Shown here in pieces: positions 9,267 through 18,853 of a stretch of 64,000 bases of DNA. Location: assembly GCF_002153605.1 (NCBI RefSeq), contig NZ_JOPG01000027.1:29416-93415 (forward strand), read 5' to 3'. The first letter of the stretch is position 1. Every line of letters begins with the position of its first letter. Source of the stretch: Acetobacter malorum (GTDB taxonomy: Bacteria; Pseudomonadota; Alphaproteobacteria; Acetobacterales; Acetobacteraceae). The position numbers were made by a program, and so were the translations under genes. The notes under the pieces were generated by a model, which ran no database searches, was not told the DNA's origin, and saw only the letters and a program-made list of their open reading frames with translations.

Positions 9267-9965
9267 ATGGGAATGACAGCGCGTATGACATCACGTTCCG
9301 GCAAATTTTCAGCCCTCTGTCTGGCTCTTTCTGTAGGGGGTGGTGTGAGCGCTGTGGCTCCTGTCACTCCGGCCATGGCGCAGGTGGCGGCTCAGACCGC
9401 CCCGCAGGCCGATGCACCGCAAGGCATCACGCTTTCCGCGTCGGACAAGGTCTGGCTTGGGAAGATTGAAAAGGCCCTCAACAGCGTCACCACCTTTCAG
9501 GCGCATATGCAGCAGCTGGATGCGGACGGAAAACGCACTACCGGCGTTGTTTTGATGCAGCGCCCCGGCCAGATGCGACTGGCGTATGATCCGCCAACGC
9601 CGCTGCTGCTGGTGGCTAATCAGGGCAAAGTGGTGTTCCGGGATAACCAGCTTGATCAGACCACCGTTATCCCCATGGAGCGCACGCCGCTGGGGTTGCT
9701 GCTGCGGCAGCATGTCAGTCTGGCGAATGATGTCACCATTACCGGCTTCCAGCATGAGGGCGGGCTGGTGCAGGTTACGGTTGTGCGCACCTCTTCCCCC
9801 GGCGATGGCAGCCTGACACTGGTGTTTTATGATAATCCGGTGGCGCTGCGGTCATGGAGCGTGGTGGATGCGCAGGGGCGCGAGACGCGCGTGACCCTGT
9901 TTGATGTGAAGAGCGGAATTACCATTCCCGCAGGTACCTTCACGCTGCCAGCGCAGCCGGAATAA
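9267..9965 (+). CDS. lolA: LolA-family outer-membrane lipoprotein carrier
   Basis: A periplasmic carrier that would move lipoproteins from the LolCDE complex to the outer membrane. From the ATG at 9267 the protein is 232 aa with a signal peptide (basic start, hydrophobic stretch, cleavage after AMA near residue 39). The mature part shows the LolA fold pattern, with VLMQRPGQMRLAYDPPTP and VANQGKVVFRDNQLDQTTV. The frame is open from 9201 and has further ATGs at 9273 and 9285; all three choices keep the signal peptide, and the longer frame would add a leader unlikely for export. It lies between mbfA and rarA with no ftsK neighbour. Confidence 0.88.
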   Translation: MGMTARMTSRSGKFSALCLALSVGGGVSAVAPVTPAMAQVAAQTAPQADAPQGITLSASDKVWLGKIEKALNSVTTFQAHMQQLDADGKRTTGVVLMQRPGQMRLAYDPPTPLLLVANQGKVVFRDNQLDQTTVIPMERTPLGLLLRQHVSLANDVTITGFQHEGGLVQVTVVRTSSPGDGSLTLVFYDNPVALRSWSVVDAQGRETRVTLFDVKSGITIPAGTFTLPAQPE

Positions 9966-10068
9966 AACAGCGCAGGCGGGGCTGCCGGACTTTCTTCTGA
10001 GCGCAGAGGTGGCAAAACAGGCACGGCAGCCCGATATTAGGGATAGTATTTCTTCAGGACAGGCAGGT

Positions 10069-11448
10069 ATGGCGGCACGGCGCACAGCACCTTCGGACAT
10101 GGCTCCGGGTGGGGATCTTTTTGGTAATCAGGCTCCGCCGCCGGACCGTGAGCCGTCTGCCGCGCATGCAGGGCGGCCTGCGCCTAATCAGCCTCTGGCG
10201 GACAGGTTGCGGCCAAACCGGCTGGAAGATGTGGTCGGGCAGGGGCATCTGCTGGGGCCGGATGGCACGCTGACGCGGATGCTGGAGCGGGGCTCTCTCG
10301 CTAGTCTGATTCTCTGGGGCGGTCCCGGTGTCGGCAAAACGACCATTGCACGCCTGCTGGCTCAGGCCGCGGGGCTGCGGTTTGTGCAGCTTTCCGCTGT
10401 ATTTTCCGGCGTTGCAGACCTGAAGAAAGCCTTTGAGAACGCCCGCAGGCAGGCAGAAGCCGGTGGTGGCACGCTGCTGTTTGTGGATGAAATCCATCGC
10501 TTTAACCGTGCCCAGCAGGACGGTTTTCTGCCTGTAGTGGAAGACGGCACCATTGTGCTGGTTGGGGCGACCACGGAAAATCCGTCCTTCGCGCTCAATT
10601 CGGCTTTGCTGTCCCGCTGTCAGGTGATGGTGCTGAACCGTCTGGATGACCCGGCGGAGGAAGCCCTGCTGGCGCGGGCGGAGGAAGAAACAGGCCGACC
10701 GCTGCCACTGACGGAAGAAGGTCGGGCGACCCTCCGCGCCATGGCGGATGGGGATGGCCGTTATCTGCTGAACATGGTTGAGCAGATTCTCAGCCTGAAA
10801 ACCGATACGCCATTGGATGCGCAGGCGCTGGCCCGTCTGCTGGCCAAGCGCGCTGTGCTGTATGACCGGGACCGGGAAGAGCATTACAACCTGATTTCCG
10901 GCCTGCATAAATCTATGCGCGGTTCAGACCCGGATGCGGCCCTGTACTGGTTTGCCCGGATGCTGGAAGGCGGGGAGGACCCGCGTTACCTTGCGCGCCG
11001 TATGACGCGCTTTGCTGCGGAAGATGTTGGAATGGCCGACCCGCATGCCCTCCCGCTGGCGATTGCCGCGTGGGAAACTTACGAACGCCTTGGCTCACCG
11101 GAGGGCGAACTGGCTCTGGCGCAGCTTGTGGTGCATCTGGCTACGGCGCCTAAATCCAATGGTGTTTATAAAGCCTACGGGGCGGCTCGACGTGCCGCAA
11201 AGGCCACCGGCAGCCTGATGCCCCCCGCGCATATTCTGAACGCGCCCACCAAGCTGATGCAGGAAATCGGCTACGGAAAGGGCTATCAGTATGATCATGA
11301 TACGGAAGAAGGCTTCTCCGGGCAGAATTATTTTCCGGACGAGATGAAGCGTCAGACCTTCTATAATCCGACCGGAAAAGGGTTTGAGCGGGAGATCCGC
11401 CACCGTCTGGAAACATGGGCCCGCTTGCGGGATCGGCGTCAGTCGTGA
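10069..11448 (+). CDS. rarA: Replication-associated recombination protein A (AAA+ ATPase RarA/MgsA)
   Basis: A cytoplasmic AAA+ ATPase related to clamp loaders and RuvB that acts at stalled replication forks. The Walker A motif is [11 protein letters not shown] and Walker B is [10 protein letters not shown]. The MgsA C-terminal part is present ([40 protein letters not shown]). From the ATG at 10069 it has 459 aa, close to E. coli RarA (447 aa). This start has AGGACAGG upstream; a GTG at 10009 in the same frame lacks a good site. The N-terminal 25 residues include a GGDLFG-type motif, a common short extension in this family. The pseudouridine synthase gene follows after ten bases. Confidence 0.93.
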   Translation: MAARRTAPSDMAPGGDLFGNQAPPPDREPSAAHAGRPAPNQPLADRLRPNRLEDVVGQGHLLGPDGTLTRMLERGSLASLILWGGPGVGKTTIARLLAQAAGLRFVQLSAVFSGVADLKKAFENARRQAEAGGGTLLFVDEIHRFNRAQQDGFLPVVEDGTIVLVGATTENPSFALNSALLSRCQVMVLNRLDDPAEEALLARAEEETGRPLPLTEEGRATLRAMADGDGRYLLNMVEQILSLKTDTPLDAQALARLLAKRAVLYDRDREEHYNLISGLHKSMRGSDPDAALYWFARMLEGGEDPRYLARRMTRFAAEDVGMADPHALPLAIAAWETYERLGSPEGELALAQLVVHLATAPKSNGVYKAYGAARRAAKATGSLMPPAHILNAPTKLMQEIGYGKGYQYDHDTEEGFSGQNYFPDEMKRQTFYNPTGKGFEREIRHRLETWARLRDRRQS

Positions 11449-11458
11449 ATATCGTCGC

Positions 11459-12442
11459 ATGAGTGTTGTGATTCTGACTGTCAGCGAGGACGAGGCGGAT
11501 ATTCGCCTTGATCGCTATTTTCGTCGCCATTACCCGCATCTGACGCAGGGCGCGCTGCAAAAGCTGTGCCGTACTGGCCAGATTCGGGTGGATGGCAAAC
11601 GCGTTGAGGCCTCTACCCGCCTGCAACCGGGCCAGTCCGTGCGCGTGCCGCCCATCCCCATGGCGGCCAGACCGGCAAAGGATGCCCCTCGCCCGCTGGA
11701 TGAGCGGCTGGTGCGCGAGATCAAGGGCATGGTGCTATATCAGGACAAGCAGGTGATTGTTCTGAACAAACCCGCAGGCCTGCCGGTGCAGGGTGGCCCC
11801 GGCATTACCAAACATGTGGACATGATGCTGGATGGCCTGCGGGCCGAGCCGGATGATCCGCGCCCGCGTCTTGTGCATCGGATTGACCGGGATACGTCCG
11901 GTCTGCTGCTGCTGGCCCGCACCCCCGGTGTGGCGGCCAAGCTGGCGGAAGCCTTCCGTGGGCGGGATGTGAAAAAGACCTACTGGGCTGTTGTGGTCGG
12001 TCGGCCTGACCCGATGGCGGGCGAGATTGACCAGCCTCTGGCGCGCCTTGGTGTGGGGGCTAATGCCATCATGGTGGCAGCGGACCGTAAGGACCCGGAC
12101 GGCCAGTATGCCCGCACGACCTATGAGGTTGTGGATTCGGCCGCCCGCAAATTCTCATGGCTGGCGCTGTCTCCGCTCACCGGGCGGACGCATCAGCTGC
12201 GTGTGCATTGTGAATCGCTCGGCACCCCCATTCTGGGCGACCCGAAATATGGTGGGGCCACCGCGCATGTGGATGGCTTTACGGACCAGCTGCATCTGCA
12301 TGCCCGGCAGCTGGATATGCCACACCCGGCAGGGGGGCGGCTGACTGTGACTGCCGAACTCCCGCCGCATATGCGTGAGACCTTCCGTTCTCTGGGGTTT
12401 GCGCCGGGGGCTACGCCCAAGCCGTCTCGTCGCGGCGGATAA
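11459..12442 (+). CDS. 23S rRNA pseudouridine synthase, RluC/RluD family
   Basis: Converts specific uridines of 23S rRNA to pseudouridine. From the ATG at 11459 the protein has 327 aa: an N-terminal S4 RNA-binding domain (about residues 10-75) followed by the catalytic domain. The catalytic motif is LVHRIDRDTSGLLLLA, with the conserved Asp as nucleophile, and a second family motif, PLTGRTHQLRVH, is near residue 240. The frame is open upstream to 11384, but that would overlap rarA by about 65 bases and displace the S4 domain. RluC is the nearest type by layout, but RluD cannot be ruled out. Confidence 0.88.
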   Translation: MSVVILTVSEDEADIRLDRYFRRHYPHLTQGALQKLCRTGQIRVDGKRVEASTRLQPGQSVRVPPIPMAARPAKDAPRPLDERLVREIKGMVLYQDKQVIVLNKPAGLPVQGGPGITKHVDMMLDGLRAEPDDPRPRLVHRIDRDTSGLLLLARTPGVAAKLAEAFRGRDVKKTYWAVVVGRPDPMAGEIDQPLARLGVGANAIMVAADRKDPDGQYARTTYEVVDSAARKFSWLALSPLTGRTHQLRVHCESLGTPILGDPKYGGATAHVDGFTDQLHLHARQLDMPHPAGGRLTVTAELPPHMRETFRSLGFAPGATPKPSRRGG

Positions 12443-12473
12443 CAGCGACTTCTGGAACGCAGGAGGAAAGCCA

Positions 12474-14654
12474 ATGCGGCTGAAATGGAAGATCGCTCTG
12501 GTAGCCGGGGTTGCTGTGCTGCTGGTCGGCGGGGGCAGCGTTGTCTCCGCCATGCAGGATGCAAACTGGCTGCGCGTGCGGCTGGTTGCCGCTGTGGAAG
12601 AACAGACAGGCCGCCATCTGACGGTTGATCAGCTGCATGTGTGGCTCCTGCCGTTCCCGTGGGTGGAAGCCCGTGGCGTGCATCTTTCCGGCGTGGAAGA
12701 GGCTGATGCCGCCGGGACCGGGCAGTCTGCGCCGAATATGGTGGATGCAGGGGAAGTCCGTGCTCGCCTTGGGCTGCTGCCGCTGTTCCAGCATCGCATT
12801 GTGTTTAATGACGTCAGCATCATTCAGCCCCGCGTCTCTCTGCGGCGTCTGCCAGATGGGCGAGCGGACTGGGTCTTCACGCCGCCTGTGCATCCGGATA
12901 CCGGAGGGGGCAGCCCGTCTTCCGGCAAGATGCATTGGGATGTCAGTGTGTCCACCGTCCGTATTTCCAAAGCGGACGTGCAGTGGGACGATCAGATTCG
13001 GCACAAAACCGGCCAGATCAATTTTGGGCATATTCAGGCAAAGGATCTGGATGGGGCCACCCCCAGCTTTGATGTGCAGGGTGAGAAAGGCAAAGGCCAG
13101 TTTGTTCTGACCGGCCAGACAGGTCGCCTCTTGCCGGTGCGCGCCAAAGATTTCCCTGTGCAGTTCAAGCTCGCTCTTAACATTGCCGGTCATCCCGCCG
13201 GGCTGGCGCATCTGGATGGCACGGTAACGGACCCGGACGGCGCACGCGCTTATGCGTTGCAGGTCGGCGGTTCGCTGGGGCAGTTGCGGGATCTGGAGCA
13301 GTTCTTCCCCCGCGCTGATCTGCCGGACGGACAGAATATTTCTGTCGATGCGCAGATTGCCGGTGCTGGCGAGCAGCCGGTGGCACAAGGCCTCCATGTG
13401 CATACAGGGCAGGTTGAACTGGGCCGCTTTGTGCCCGGCAGCAAGCTGAGCCGCGCGATGCTGGATGCCACAAAGCCTGATGAGCCTCTGGCTGTGCAGA
13501 TTGACGGGCAGCTTGGAGCGCAGGCTCTGGGGCTACGCGGCACGCTCGGCACACTGGCGCAGATGACAGCCCTCGCACTGGCGCCCGAAAAAACTGAAAC
13601 GCCTGTGGACCTGACCCTTGTGGACGGCGCGTCCAATCTGAAACTGGCGGGAACGCTGGGTGGCGGGCACTCCTCCGTGGATGTGCATGGCGTGCTGGAT
13701 CAGTTGGCTCCCGGCGGCATTTTCCCGACGGCAGAAGACGTCAAGGTGGATGGTCATGTGGAAACGGCTTCCACGCTGGCGTTGGTGAAAAAGCATGCAC
13801 CGCAGGACCTGATCCGCGGACTGACGTTGAACGCCAATGTGGAAACGCCGCACGTTGCCTGGCGCGACCTGACATGGACTCAGCTTACCAGCCACGTTGT
13901 GGTGCAGGGCGGCCGACTGGTGGCGGACCCTGTGCAGGCAGACGGTTCCGGCACCGCGCAGTCCGCCCGGTTTGTTTACGATGCATCTGGTAACACCCCC
14001 GCCTACGAGATTGCGATGCATCCGGTTGTTCTGCCGGTTGCTGCCGTGCAGGGCTGGATGGGTGCGCCTTCTCTGATGCAGGGGCCGCTGATGCTTGTCG
14101 GCACCGTTAGCATGCAGGGAGATGATGATGAGACCCGCCGGCGCACGCTGGCCGGGCATATCGGTGCGTCTGTTGTGGATGGTTCTATTGGTGGTGCGGC
14201 ACTTCGTAACTTGCTCGGACCGGATATTCCGCTGAAAGGCAAAATGCCCGTGCGGTGTTTTGGCACGCATATGCAGCTTGCTGATGGTGCAGCGCAGGTT
14301 GATCTGCTGGCCATGGAAACGCCATTCCTTTCCCTGCATGGCCACGGCACGGTGGGGTTAGGCACACACGCGCTGGACCTGCATCTCTCGCCGCGTGTCC
14401 TGCTTGGCGGGGCGTCTGCTGCCTCTGACCTGCGGGTGACGGGCACGTTTGCCGCGCCTGTGCCGAAGATGGAGCCGTCTTATGGCGGCCGCTATGGCCT
14501 CAATATTGGTGGAGATGATGGCGGGAACGATAATTGCCCCGCGTTGCTCTCTGCTGCACGGGAAGGGGGCGCAGGTCCCGCACCGTCTGCCCCCAAAGCT
14601 GGAAAAGACGGAAAGGTGATGAACATGTTGCGCGGACTGGGGCTGTTTAAATGA
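12474..14654 (+). CDS. AsmA-family envelope protein
   Basis: A 726-residue protein with one N-terminal membrane anchor (about residues 5-27) and a long beta-rich periplasmic body. AsmA hallmarks are seen at both ends: DQLHVWLLPFPWVEARGV near residue 50, and the C-terminal region with LADGAAQVDLLAMETPFLSL. Family members are large bridge-like or outer-membrane-homeostasis proteins implicated in lipid transport between membranes. The start at 12474 is fixed by a strong AGGAGG at 12461-12466. The gene overlaps the next by four bases (ATGA), so the two are probably translationally coupled. The exact function of this paralogue is not known. Confidence 0.85.
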   Translation: MRLKWKIALVAGVAVLLVGGGSVVSAMQDANWLRVRLVAAVEEQTGRHLTVDQLHVWLLPFPWVEARGVHLSGVEEADAAGTGQSAPNMVDAGEVRARLGLLPLFQHRIVFNDVSIIQPRVSLRRLPDGRADWVFTPPVHPDTGGGSPSSGKMHWDVSVSTVRISKADVQWDDQIRHKTGQINFGHIQAKDLDGATPSFDVQGEKGKGQFVLTGQTGRLLPVRAKDFPVQFKLALNIAGHPAGLAHLDGTVTDPDGARAYALQVGGSLGQLRDLEQFFPRADLPDGQNISVDAQIAGAGEQPVAQGLHVHTGQVELGRFVPGSKLSRAMLDATKPDEPLAVQIDGQLGAQALGLRGTLGTLAQMTALALAPEKTETPVDLTLVDGASNLKLAGTLGGGHSSVDVHGVLDQLAPGGIFPTAEDVKVDGHVETASTLALVKKHAPQDLIRGLTLNANVETPHVAWRDLTWTQLTSHVVVQGGRLVADPVQADGSGTAQSARFVYDASGNTPAYEIAMHPVVLPVAAVQGWMGAPSLMQGPLMLVGTVSMQGDDDETRRRTLAGHIGASVVDGSIGGAALRNLLGPDIPLKGKMPVRCFGTHMQLADGAAQVDLLAMETPFLSLHGHGTVGLGTHALDLHLSPRVLLGGASAASDLRVTGTFAAPVPKMEPSYGGRYGLNIGGDDGGNDNCPALLSAAREGGAGPAPSAPKAGKDGKVMNMLRGLGLFK

Positions 14655-15400
14655 GCGATCTGGAGAAAAAACCAGCCCCCGCCGGAGCCCGCAAACGGTT
14701 CTGGAAGCAGGCGACTGTCGTGCCCGAACAGGAGGGCTTTGCCGTGCAGCTGGACGGCAGGCCGGTCCGGCTGCCGGAACGCACCATGCTGTCTGTGTCC
14801 TCCCGTGCTTTGGCAGAGGCGCTGGCAGCAGAATGGCAGGCGGCTGGCCTGACGGTTGGTGGCCATTTCCGCCCGGAAGATCTGCCGCTGACCCGCATAG
14901 CCGGCTCCATGCTGGAGCGTATTCCCGGCGCACGGGCTGGCGTGGTCGATAGTCTGCTGGCTTATGCGCATAGTGACTTGCTGTGTTACCGCGAGGCTGG
15001 AAATTCAAGGCTGGCGCGGCGGCAGCGCGAACTGTGGGGACCCTGGCTGGACTGGTGTCAGGACACATTCGGCATGGAGCTGCGGACGACGGAAGGGGTG
15101 ATGCCCATCATCCAGCCCGAGGCCACAATGAAGACCCTGCGCGCTCTGCTCGAGTCTCTTTCCGATGCAGAGCTGGCGGTGCTGGGCGTGGCTGTACCTG
15201 CATTGGGCAGCCTGTATCTGGGCCTCGCTCTGGTGAAAGGGCAGGGGGAGCCGGAAGAGCTGGTGGCCTGTGCCACGCTGGATGAGCGGGAACAGATGGC
15301 AATCTGGGGTGAGGATACCGACGTGACGGACCGCATTGCCACCCGGCTGCGTGACGTGACGGATGCGGCTCAGTTTTTAGCGCTCCTGCGGAAAGGCTGA
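14651..15400 (+). CDS. ATP12-family F1-ATPase assembly chaperone
   Basis: A 249-aa homologue of mitochondrial ATP12, which binds the free F1 alpha subunit during ATP synthase assembly. Bacterial members are mostly alphaproteobacterial. Visible features are the N-terminal RFWKQATVVPEQEGFAVQLD segment, GRPVRLPERTML, and the C-terminal helical part with DTDVTDRIATRLRDV. The TRIAGSMLERI segment and the LLCYRE motif are typical. The start overlaps the AsmA stop codon by four bases. No ATP synthase genes are in the window. Confidence 0.9.
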   Translation: MSDLEKKPAPAGARKRFWKQATVVPEQEGFAVQLDGRPVRLPERTMLSVSSRALAEALAAEWQAAGLTVGGHFRPEDLPLTRIAGSMLERIPGARAGVVDSLLAYAHSDLLCYREAGNSRLARRQRELWGPWLDWCQDTFGMELRTTEGVMPIIQPEATMKTLRALLESLSDAELAVLGVAVPALGSLYLGLALVKGQGEPEELVACATLDEREQMAIWGEDTDVTDRIATRLRDVTDAAQFLALLRKG

Positions 15401-15479
15401 TTCTGCCTGTCCACACGGGAGCGTGTTTTGTGTGTTGATCGACACTGACATGCCATGAATTTGCCCCGGTCTGCTTCCA

Positions 15480-15540
15480 GACATGACCTTACAGACTGAT
15501 GAACGAGCGCGTTCTCTCAGCCTGAAGACAAGGTCATGTC
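15480..15540 (+). promoter_or_regulatory. Leader inverted repeat upstream of a 56-aa membrane protein
   Basis: An exact 11-bp inverted repeat, GACATGACCTT at 15480-15490 and its complement at 15530-15540, is separated by 39 bases. The right arm ends eight bases before the ribosome binding site (GAGGAG, 15548-15553) of the gene at 15561. It could be an RNA leader hairpin or a pair of operator half-sites. Confidence 0.5.
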
Positions 15541-15560
15541 ACCCGATGAGGAGCATTCAG

Positions 15561-15731
15561 ATGCGATATGAATCGACAGGTGGAGAACCTCGGCGTCAGG
15601 TTCTGTCAGGTCCCGGTTCACGCGCACGGTTGCAGGGGCGCGTTGCCCATGCAGTTGCAACCTGTGCCATGGGATCATGGTTTTTGCTGGGACTGATTCC
15701 GGTTCTGGTCATCATCTATTCCATGAGCTGA
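15561..15731 (+). CDS. Small single-pass membrane protein (hypothetical)
   Basis: A 56-residue protein. The start ATG at 15561 has a strong GAGGAG site seven bases upstream, which supports real translation. The first 35 residues are polar and basic (Arg/Gly/Ser-rich), followed by one hydrophobic segment that begins with MGSWFLLGLIPVLVIIY and ends three residues before the stop. A cytoplasmic N terminus with a C-terminal membrane anchor is likely. I do not recognise the family. An in-frame ATG at 15483 exists but falls inside the leader repeat and lacks a ribosome site. Confidence 0.55.
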   Translation: MRYESTGGEPRRQVLSGPGSRARLQGRVAHAVATCAMGSWFLLGLIPVLVIIYSMS

Positions 15732-15835
15732 GACAAAAGCTCCCTGATGACACTGTGGTGACACATCTTGCGTCCGCAGGAATGATCGCCAAGTATTTAT
15801 CAGGACATAGAATTTTTCAGGAGTTGTAAGAGCCC

Positions 15836-16372
15836 ATGAATTACAGAAACGGTTTCCTTGCCGCAGCAGCGGTTATTGGCCTCTCTGTCGCCGCGCTGCC
15901 TGCCCACGCCCACCCCGGTAAGGGTGGTTTCCCGCCGCCGGGCGGTCCTGGTGGCCCCGGTGGTCCGGGTGCCTGCATGCCGGGTGGCCACGGTGGTGGC
16001 ATGAGCATGCTGGAAGGGCTGGACCTGACCAAGCAGCAGCGCAAGAAGATCGACACCATCCTGCGTGAAGCCCACGATCAGGACCATGCGGACGATATGC
16101 GTGATGAATCCTCCAAAATTCATCAGCAGATTCAGGATATCCTGACGACCCCGGGCCCGGTTGATAAAGACAAGATTGCGACTCTGCAGCAGCAGCAGGC
16201 CACCCTGCGTGCGCAGGCTGAGGCGCGCCATCTGGAAGTTGCCTCCCGCATCCATGATGTGCTGACGGCAGACCAGCTGGCTCAGGTTAAGGCCCGTCAG
16301 GCTAAAATCCATGATCTGATGGAACAGCTGCGCGAAGTTGAACACCCGGCCCCGCCGGCGTCTGACAAGTAA
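15836..16372 (+). CDS. Spy/CpxP-like periplasmic protein with Gly/Pro-rich linker
   Basis: A 178-residue secreted protein. The signal peptide is clear, with cleavage after AHA near residue 26. A low-complexity segment of Gly-Gly-Pro triplets, His and Met follows (about residues 27-57). The helical part has the LTxxQ-type motifs of the Spy/CpxP family: LDLTKQQRKKI near 62 and LTADQLAQVKARQ near 143. Family members are periplasmic chaperones or metal/stress sensors. The His/Met-rich linker suggests metal binding, but this is inference. An AGGAG site precedes the ATG. No adjacent CpxAR-type regulator is present. Confidence 0.72.
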   Translation: MNYRNGFLAAAAVIGLSVAALPAHAHPGKGGFPPPGGPGGPGGPGACMPGGHGGGMSMLEGLDLTKQQRKKIDTILREAHDQDHADDMRDESSKIHQQIQDILTTPGPVDKDKIATLQQQQATLRAQAEARHLEVASRIHDVLTADQLAQVKARQAKIHDLMEQLREVEHPAPPASDK

Positions 16373-16488
16373 AAAACAGACGTTTCTTGACTCGGTGAGA
16401 GCGGGGTTGTAACTCCCTCTCACAAATCAGGACCGCCACTCCGCGAGTGTTCGCGCAGTGGCGCGTCACCTTTTGGGGTAGTACGCTT

Positions 16489-17883
16489 TTGTTCGAGGCT
16501 CTTTCAGGCAGGCTTTCTGGGGTTTTTGATGGACTCGCCAAACGTGGCGCGCTGTCAGAAGCCGACGTTATGGAGGCAATGCGCGAAGTTCGTCTGGCTA
16601 TGCTGGATGCAGACGTCGCGCTGCCTGTGGTCAAGGACTTCGTTAATAAGGTTAAGGAACGCGCCGTGGGTGCGGAAGTGCTGGAAAGCATTTCCCCCGG
16701 TCAGGCCGTTGCGAAGATTGTTAACGATGCGCTGATTGATGCCCTTGGTGGAGCGGGCGCTGTTCCGCTTAACCTGAACGCTATTCCGCCTGTGCCCGTC
16801 CTGATGGTGGGTTTGCAGGGCTCTGGTAAAACCACGACTTCGGGCAAGATCGCCCTGCGCCTTTCCACGCGTGAGCGGAAGAAAGTGCTGCTGGCGTCTC
16901 TGGATACCCAGCGCCCCGCTGCCCAGTTGCAGCTGGCACAGCTGGCCGAGCAGGCGCATGTGGCTTCTCTGCCGATCGTAGCGGGCCAGACCCCGGTTGA
17001 AATTGCACAGCGTGCGATGGATGTGGGTCGGCGCGAAGGCTACGACGTTGTTATTCTGGATACAGCAGGCCGTCTGTCTATCGACGAAGCGTTGATGGAA
17101 GAGGTCCGGCAGGTTCGTGCCGTGACCCAGCCTGCTGAAACCCTGCTGGTTGTGGATGCCATGACCGGGCAGGACGCCGTGAACACGGCCAAGGCGTTTA
17201 ATGACGCCGTGGGCGTGACCGGCGTGGTGATGACCCGGATGGACGGTGATGCCCGCGGTGGCGCGGCCCTGTCCATGAAGGCCATCACCGGCGCACCCAT
17301 CAAGCTGACCGGTTCCGGTGAAAAGCTGGATGCGCTTGAAGAATTCCACCCCGAGCGTGTGGCTGGCCGTATTCTGGGTCTGGGCGACATTGCCGGGCTG
17401 GTTGAAAAAGCGGCTGACACCCTCGATCATGAAGAAGGGGAACGGCTGGCCAAGAAGATGATGGCCGGCAAGTTCGATCTTGATGATTACGCATCGCAGA
17501 TCAAACAGATCAGCAAGCTGGGGTCTATTTCCGGAATTGTCGGCATGCTGCCGGGTATGGGGAAAATCAAGGAAGCTCTTGGCGACAAGGACCTTGATAC
17601 CTCCATCCTGAAGACGCATCTGGCCATTATTTCTTCCATGACCAAGGGCGAGCGCAAAGCGCCGGCCATTATCAAGGCCTCCCGCAAAAAGCGGATCGCA
17701 GCCGGGTCAGGGACGAGTGTTCAGGAGGTCAACAAGCTGCTCAAGCAGTTTGATATGATGTCCTCAATGATGAAGCGCTTTAACAAGCTGGGCGTGAAAG
17801 GTCTCATGCGCCAGGGAATGTCCGCGCTCATGCCTAAAGGAATGGGTGGAGGGCCGCCGGGTGGCGGCTCTCCCTTCCGCTAA
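16489..17883 (+). CDS. ffh: Signal recognition particle protein Ffh (SRP54)
   Basis: The GTPase of the signal recognition particle; with 4.5S RNA it delivers nascent membrane proteins to FtsY and the Sec/YidC system. The N domain begins FEALSGRLSGVFDGL, the P-loop is GLQGSGKTTTSGK, the DTAGR motif is present, and a Met-rich M domain ends in a Gly/Pro tail. The conserved N terminus starts at a TTG codon at 16489, giving 464 aa, and I take this as the start. An in-frame GTG at 16447 would add 14 residues absent from typical family members. First gene of ffh-rpsP-rimM-trmD-rplS. Confidence 0.93.
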   Translation: MFEALSGRLSGVFDGLAKRGALSEADVMEAMREVRLAMLDADVALPVVKDFVNKVKERAVGAEVLESISPGQAVAKIVNDALIDALGGAGAVPLNLNAIPPVPVLMVGLQGSGKTTTSGKIALRLSTRERKKVLLASLDTQRPAAQLQLAQLAEQAHVASLPIVAGQTPVEIAQRAMDVGRREGYDVVILDTAGRLSIDEALMEEVRQVRAVTQPAETLLVVDAMTGQDAVNTAKAFNDAVGVTGVVMTRMDGDARGGAALSMKAITGAPIKLTGSGEKLDALEEFHPERVAGRILGLGDIAGLVEKAADTLDHEEGERLAKKMMAGKFDLDDYASQIKQISKLGSISGIVGMLPGMGKIKEALGDKDLDTSILKTHLAIISSMTKGERKAPAIIKASRKKRIAAGSGTSVQEVNKLLKQFDMMSSMMKRFNKLGVKGLMRQGMSALMPKGMGGGPPGGGSPFR

Positions 17884-17931
17884 AGCGGCCTGTTTCTATC
17901 CGAAGTTTTTCAGGGTTTTGGAGAAGTCTGA

Positions 17932-18282
17932 ATGAGTCTTAAAATTCGTCTTGCCCGCGCAGGGGCCAAGAAGCGTCCTTACTACCACATCGTGGTGGCT
18001 GATAGCCGTTCCCCGCGTGATGGCCGCTTTATTGAAAAAGTAGGGTCTTACAACCCGATGCTGCCGTCCGACCACGCAGAACGCGTGCGTCTGGTTAACG
18101 AGCGCATCACGCACTGGCTGTCTCAGGGTGCGCAGGCAACCGACCGTGTTGCTCGCTTCCTTGGTAACGCTGGTCTGGCTCCCAAGCCCGCTTACGCTGA
18201 GCAGCCCAAGAAATCTGCTCCGAAGAAGAAAGCTCAGGAACGCGCTAAGGCTGCAGCCGCAGCTGCTGAAGCCGCAGCCTGA
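17932..18282 (+). CDS. rpsP: 30S ribosomal protein S16
   Basis: S16, a primary assembly protein of the 30S subunit. The family core [21 protein letters not shown] is at the N terminus, followed by [15 protein letters not shown]. The 116-aa length includes an Ala/Lys-rich C-terminal tail (about residues 84-116) longer than in E. coli but usual in alphaproteobacteria. It lies 48 bases after ffh and 28 bases before rimM, consistent with one transcript. Confidence 0.97.
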   Translation: MSLKIRLARAGAKKRPYYHIVVADSRSPRDGRFIEKVGSYNPMLPSDHAERVRLVNERITHWLSQGAQATDRVARFLGNAGLAPKPAYAEQPKKSAPKKKAQERAKAAAAAAEAAA

Positions 18283-18310
18283 GGCCAGAGCGAGCTAAGC
18301 TGACCCGATC

Positions 18311-18853
18311 ATGCGCGCAGACCTGATTCAGATAGGCATTGTTGGCAGACCGCACGGTGTGCGTGGGCTTGTGCATGTGCACAGCCATGCTGCCGATGCG
18401 GCCTCGCTGGAAGCTTATAAGGTTCTGGTGGATGAAAAGGGGCGGGAATGGTCTCTGCGCTGGCGCGGGGCGGACGGTGTGGCGGAACTGCGGGATGCGC
18501 AGGGCAAGCCTCTGGCCGACCGGACCGCAGCGCAGGCGCTGGTCAATACCCGTCTTTTCGTGCCGCGTGATGTGCTGCCCGAGCCTGAGGAAGAAGAATT
18601 CTACCATGCTGATCTGATCGGTATGGAGGCACGGGAAGGCGACTGCTCTTTGGGGCGGGTTGTCATGGTGCATGATTACGGGGGTGGCGCCAGTCTGGAG
18701 CTGACCGGTGGCGTGCTTGTTCCGTTCACACGCGCCTGCGTGCCGGAGATTGATCTGAAGGGGCGGGTGGTCACCATCGTGCGTCCTGTTGAGGTCTCTG
18801 GCGAGGAAGGGCGTGGCGTGGGGACGGCTAAAGCAGCGGGACCTGCGGCGTGA
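18311..18853 (+). CDS. rimM: 16S rRNA processing protein RimM
   Basis: RimM binds S19 and helps 30S head maturation. The N-terminal RimM domain shows [18 protein letters not shown], and the C-terminal PRC-barrel-like part shows [14 protein letters not shown] and [18 protein letters not shown]. The 180-aa length is normal. The stop codon overlaps the GTG start of trmD by four bases, indicating translational coupling. Confidence 0.95.
   Translation: MRADLIQIGIVGRPHGVRGLVHVHSHAADAASLEAYKVLVDEKGREWSLRWRGADGVAELRDAQGKPLADRTAAQALVNTRLFVPRDVLPEPEEEEFYHADLIGMEAREGDCSLGRVVMVHDYGGGASLELTGGVLVPFTRACVPEIDLKGRVVTIVRPVEVSGEEGRGVGTAKAAGPAA

Noticed and set aside
16395..16423. 7-bp inverted repeat before ffh considered as a terminator or 4.5S RNA
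   Set aside because: No T-run follows and the 4.5S RNA core is not recognisable; it may be a minor leader hairpin.
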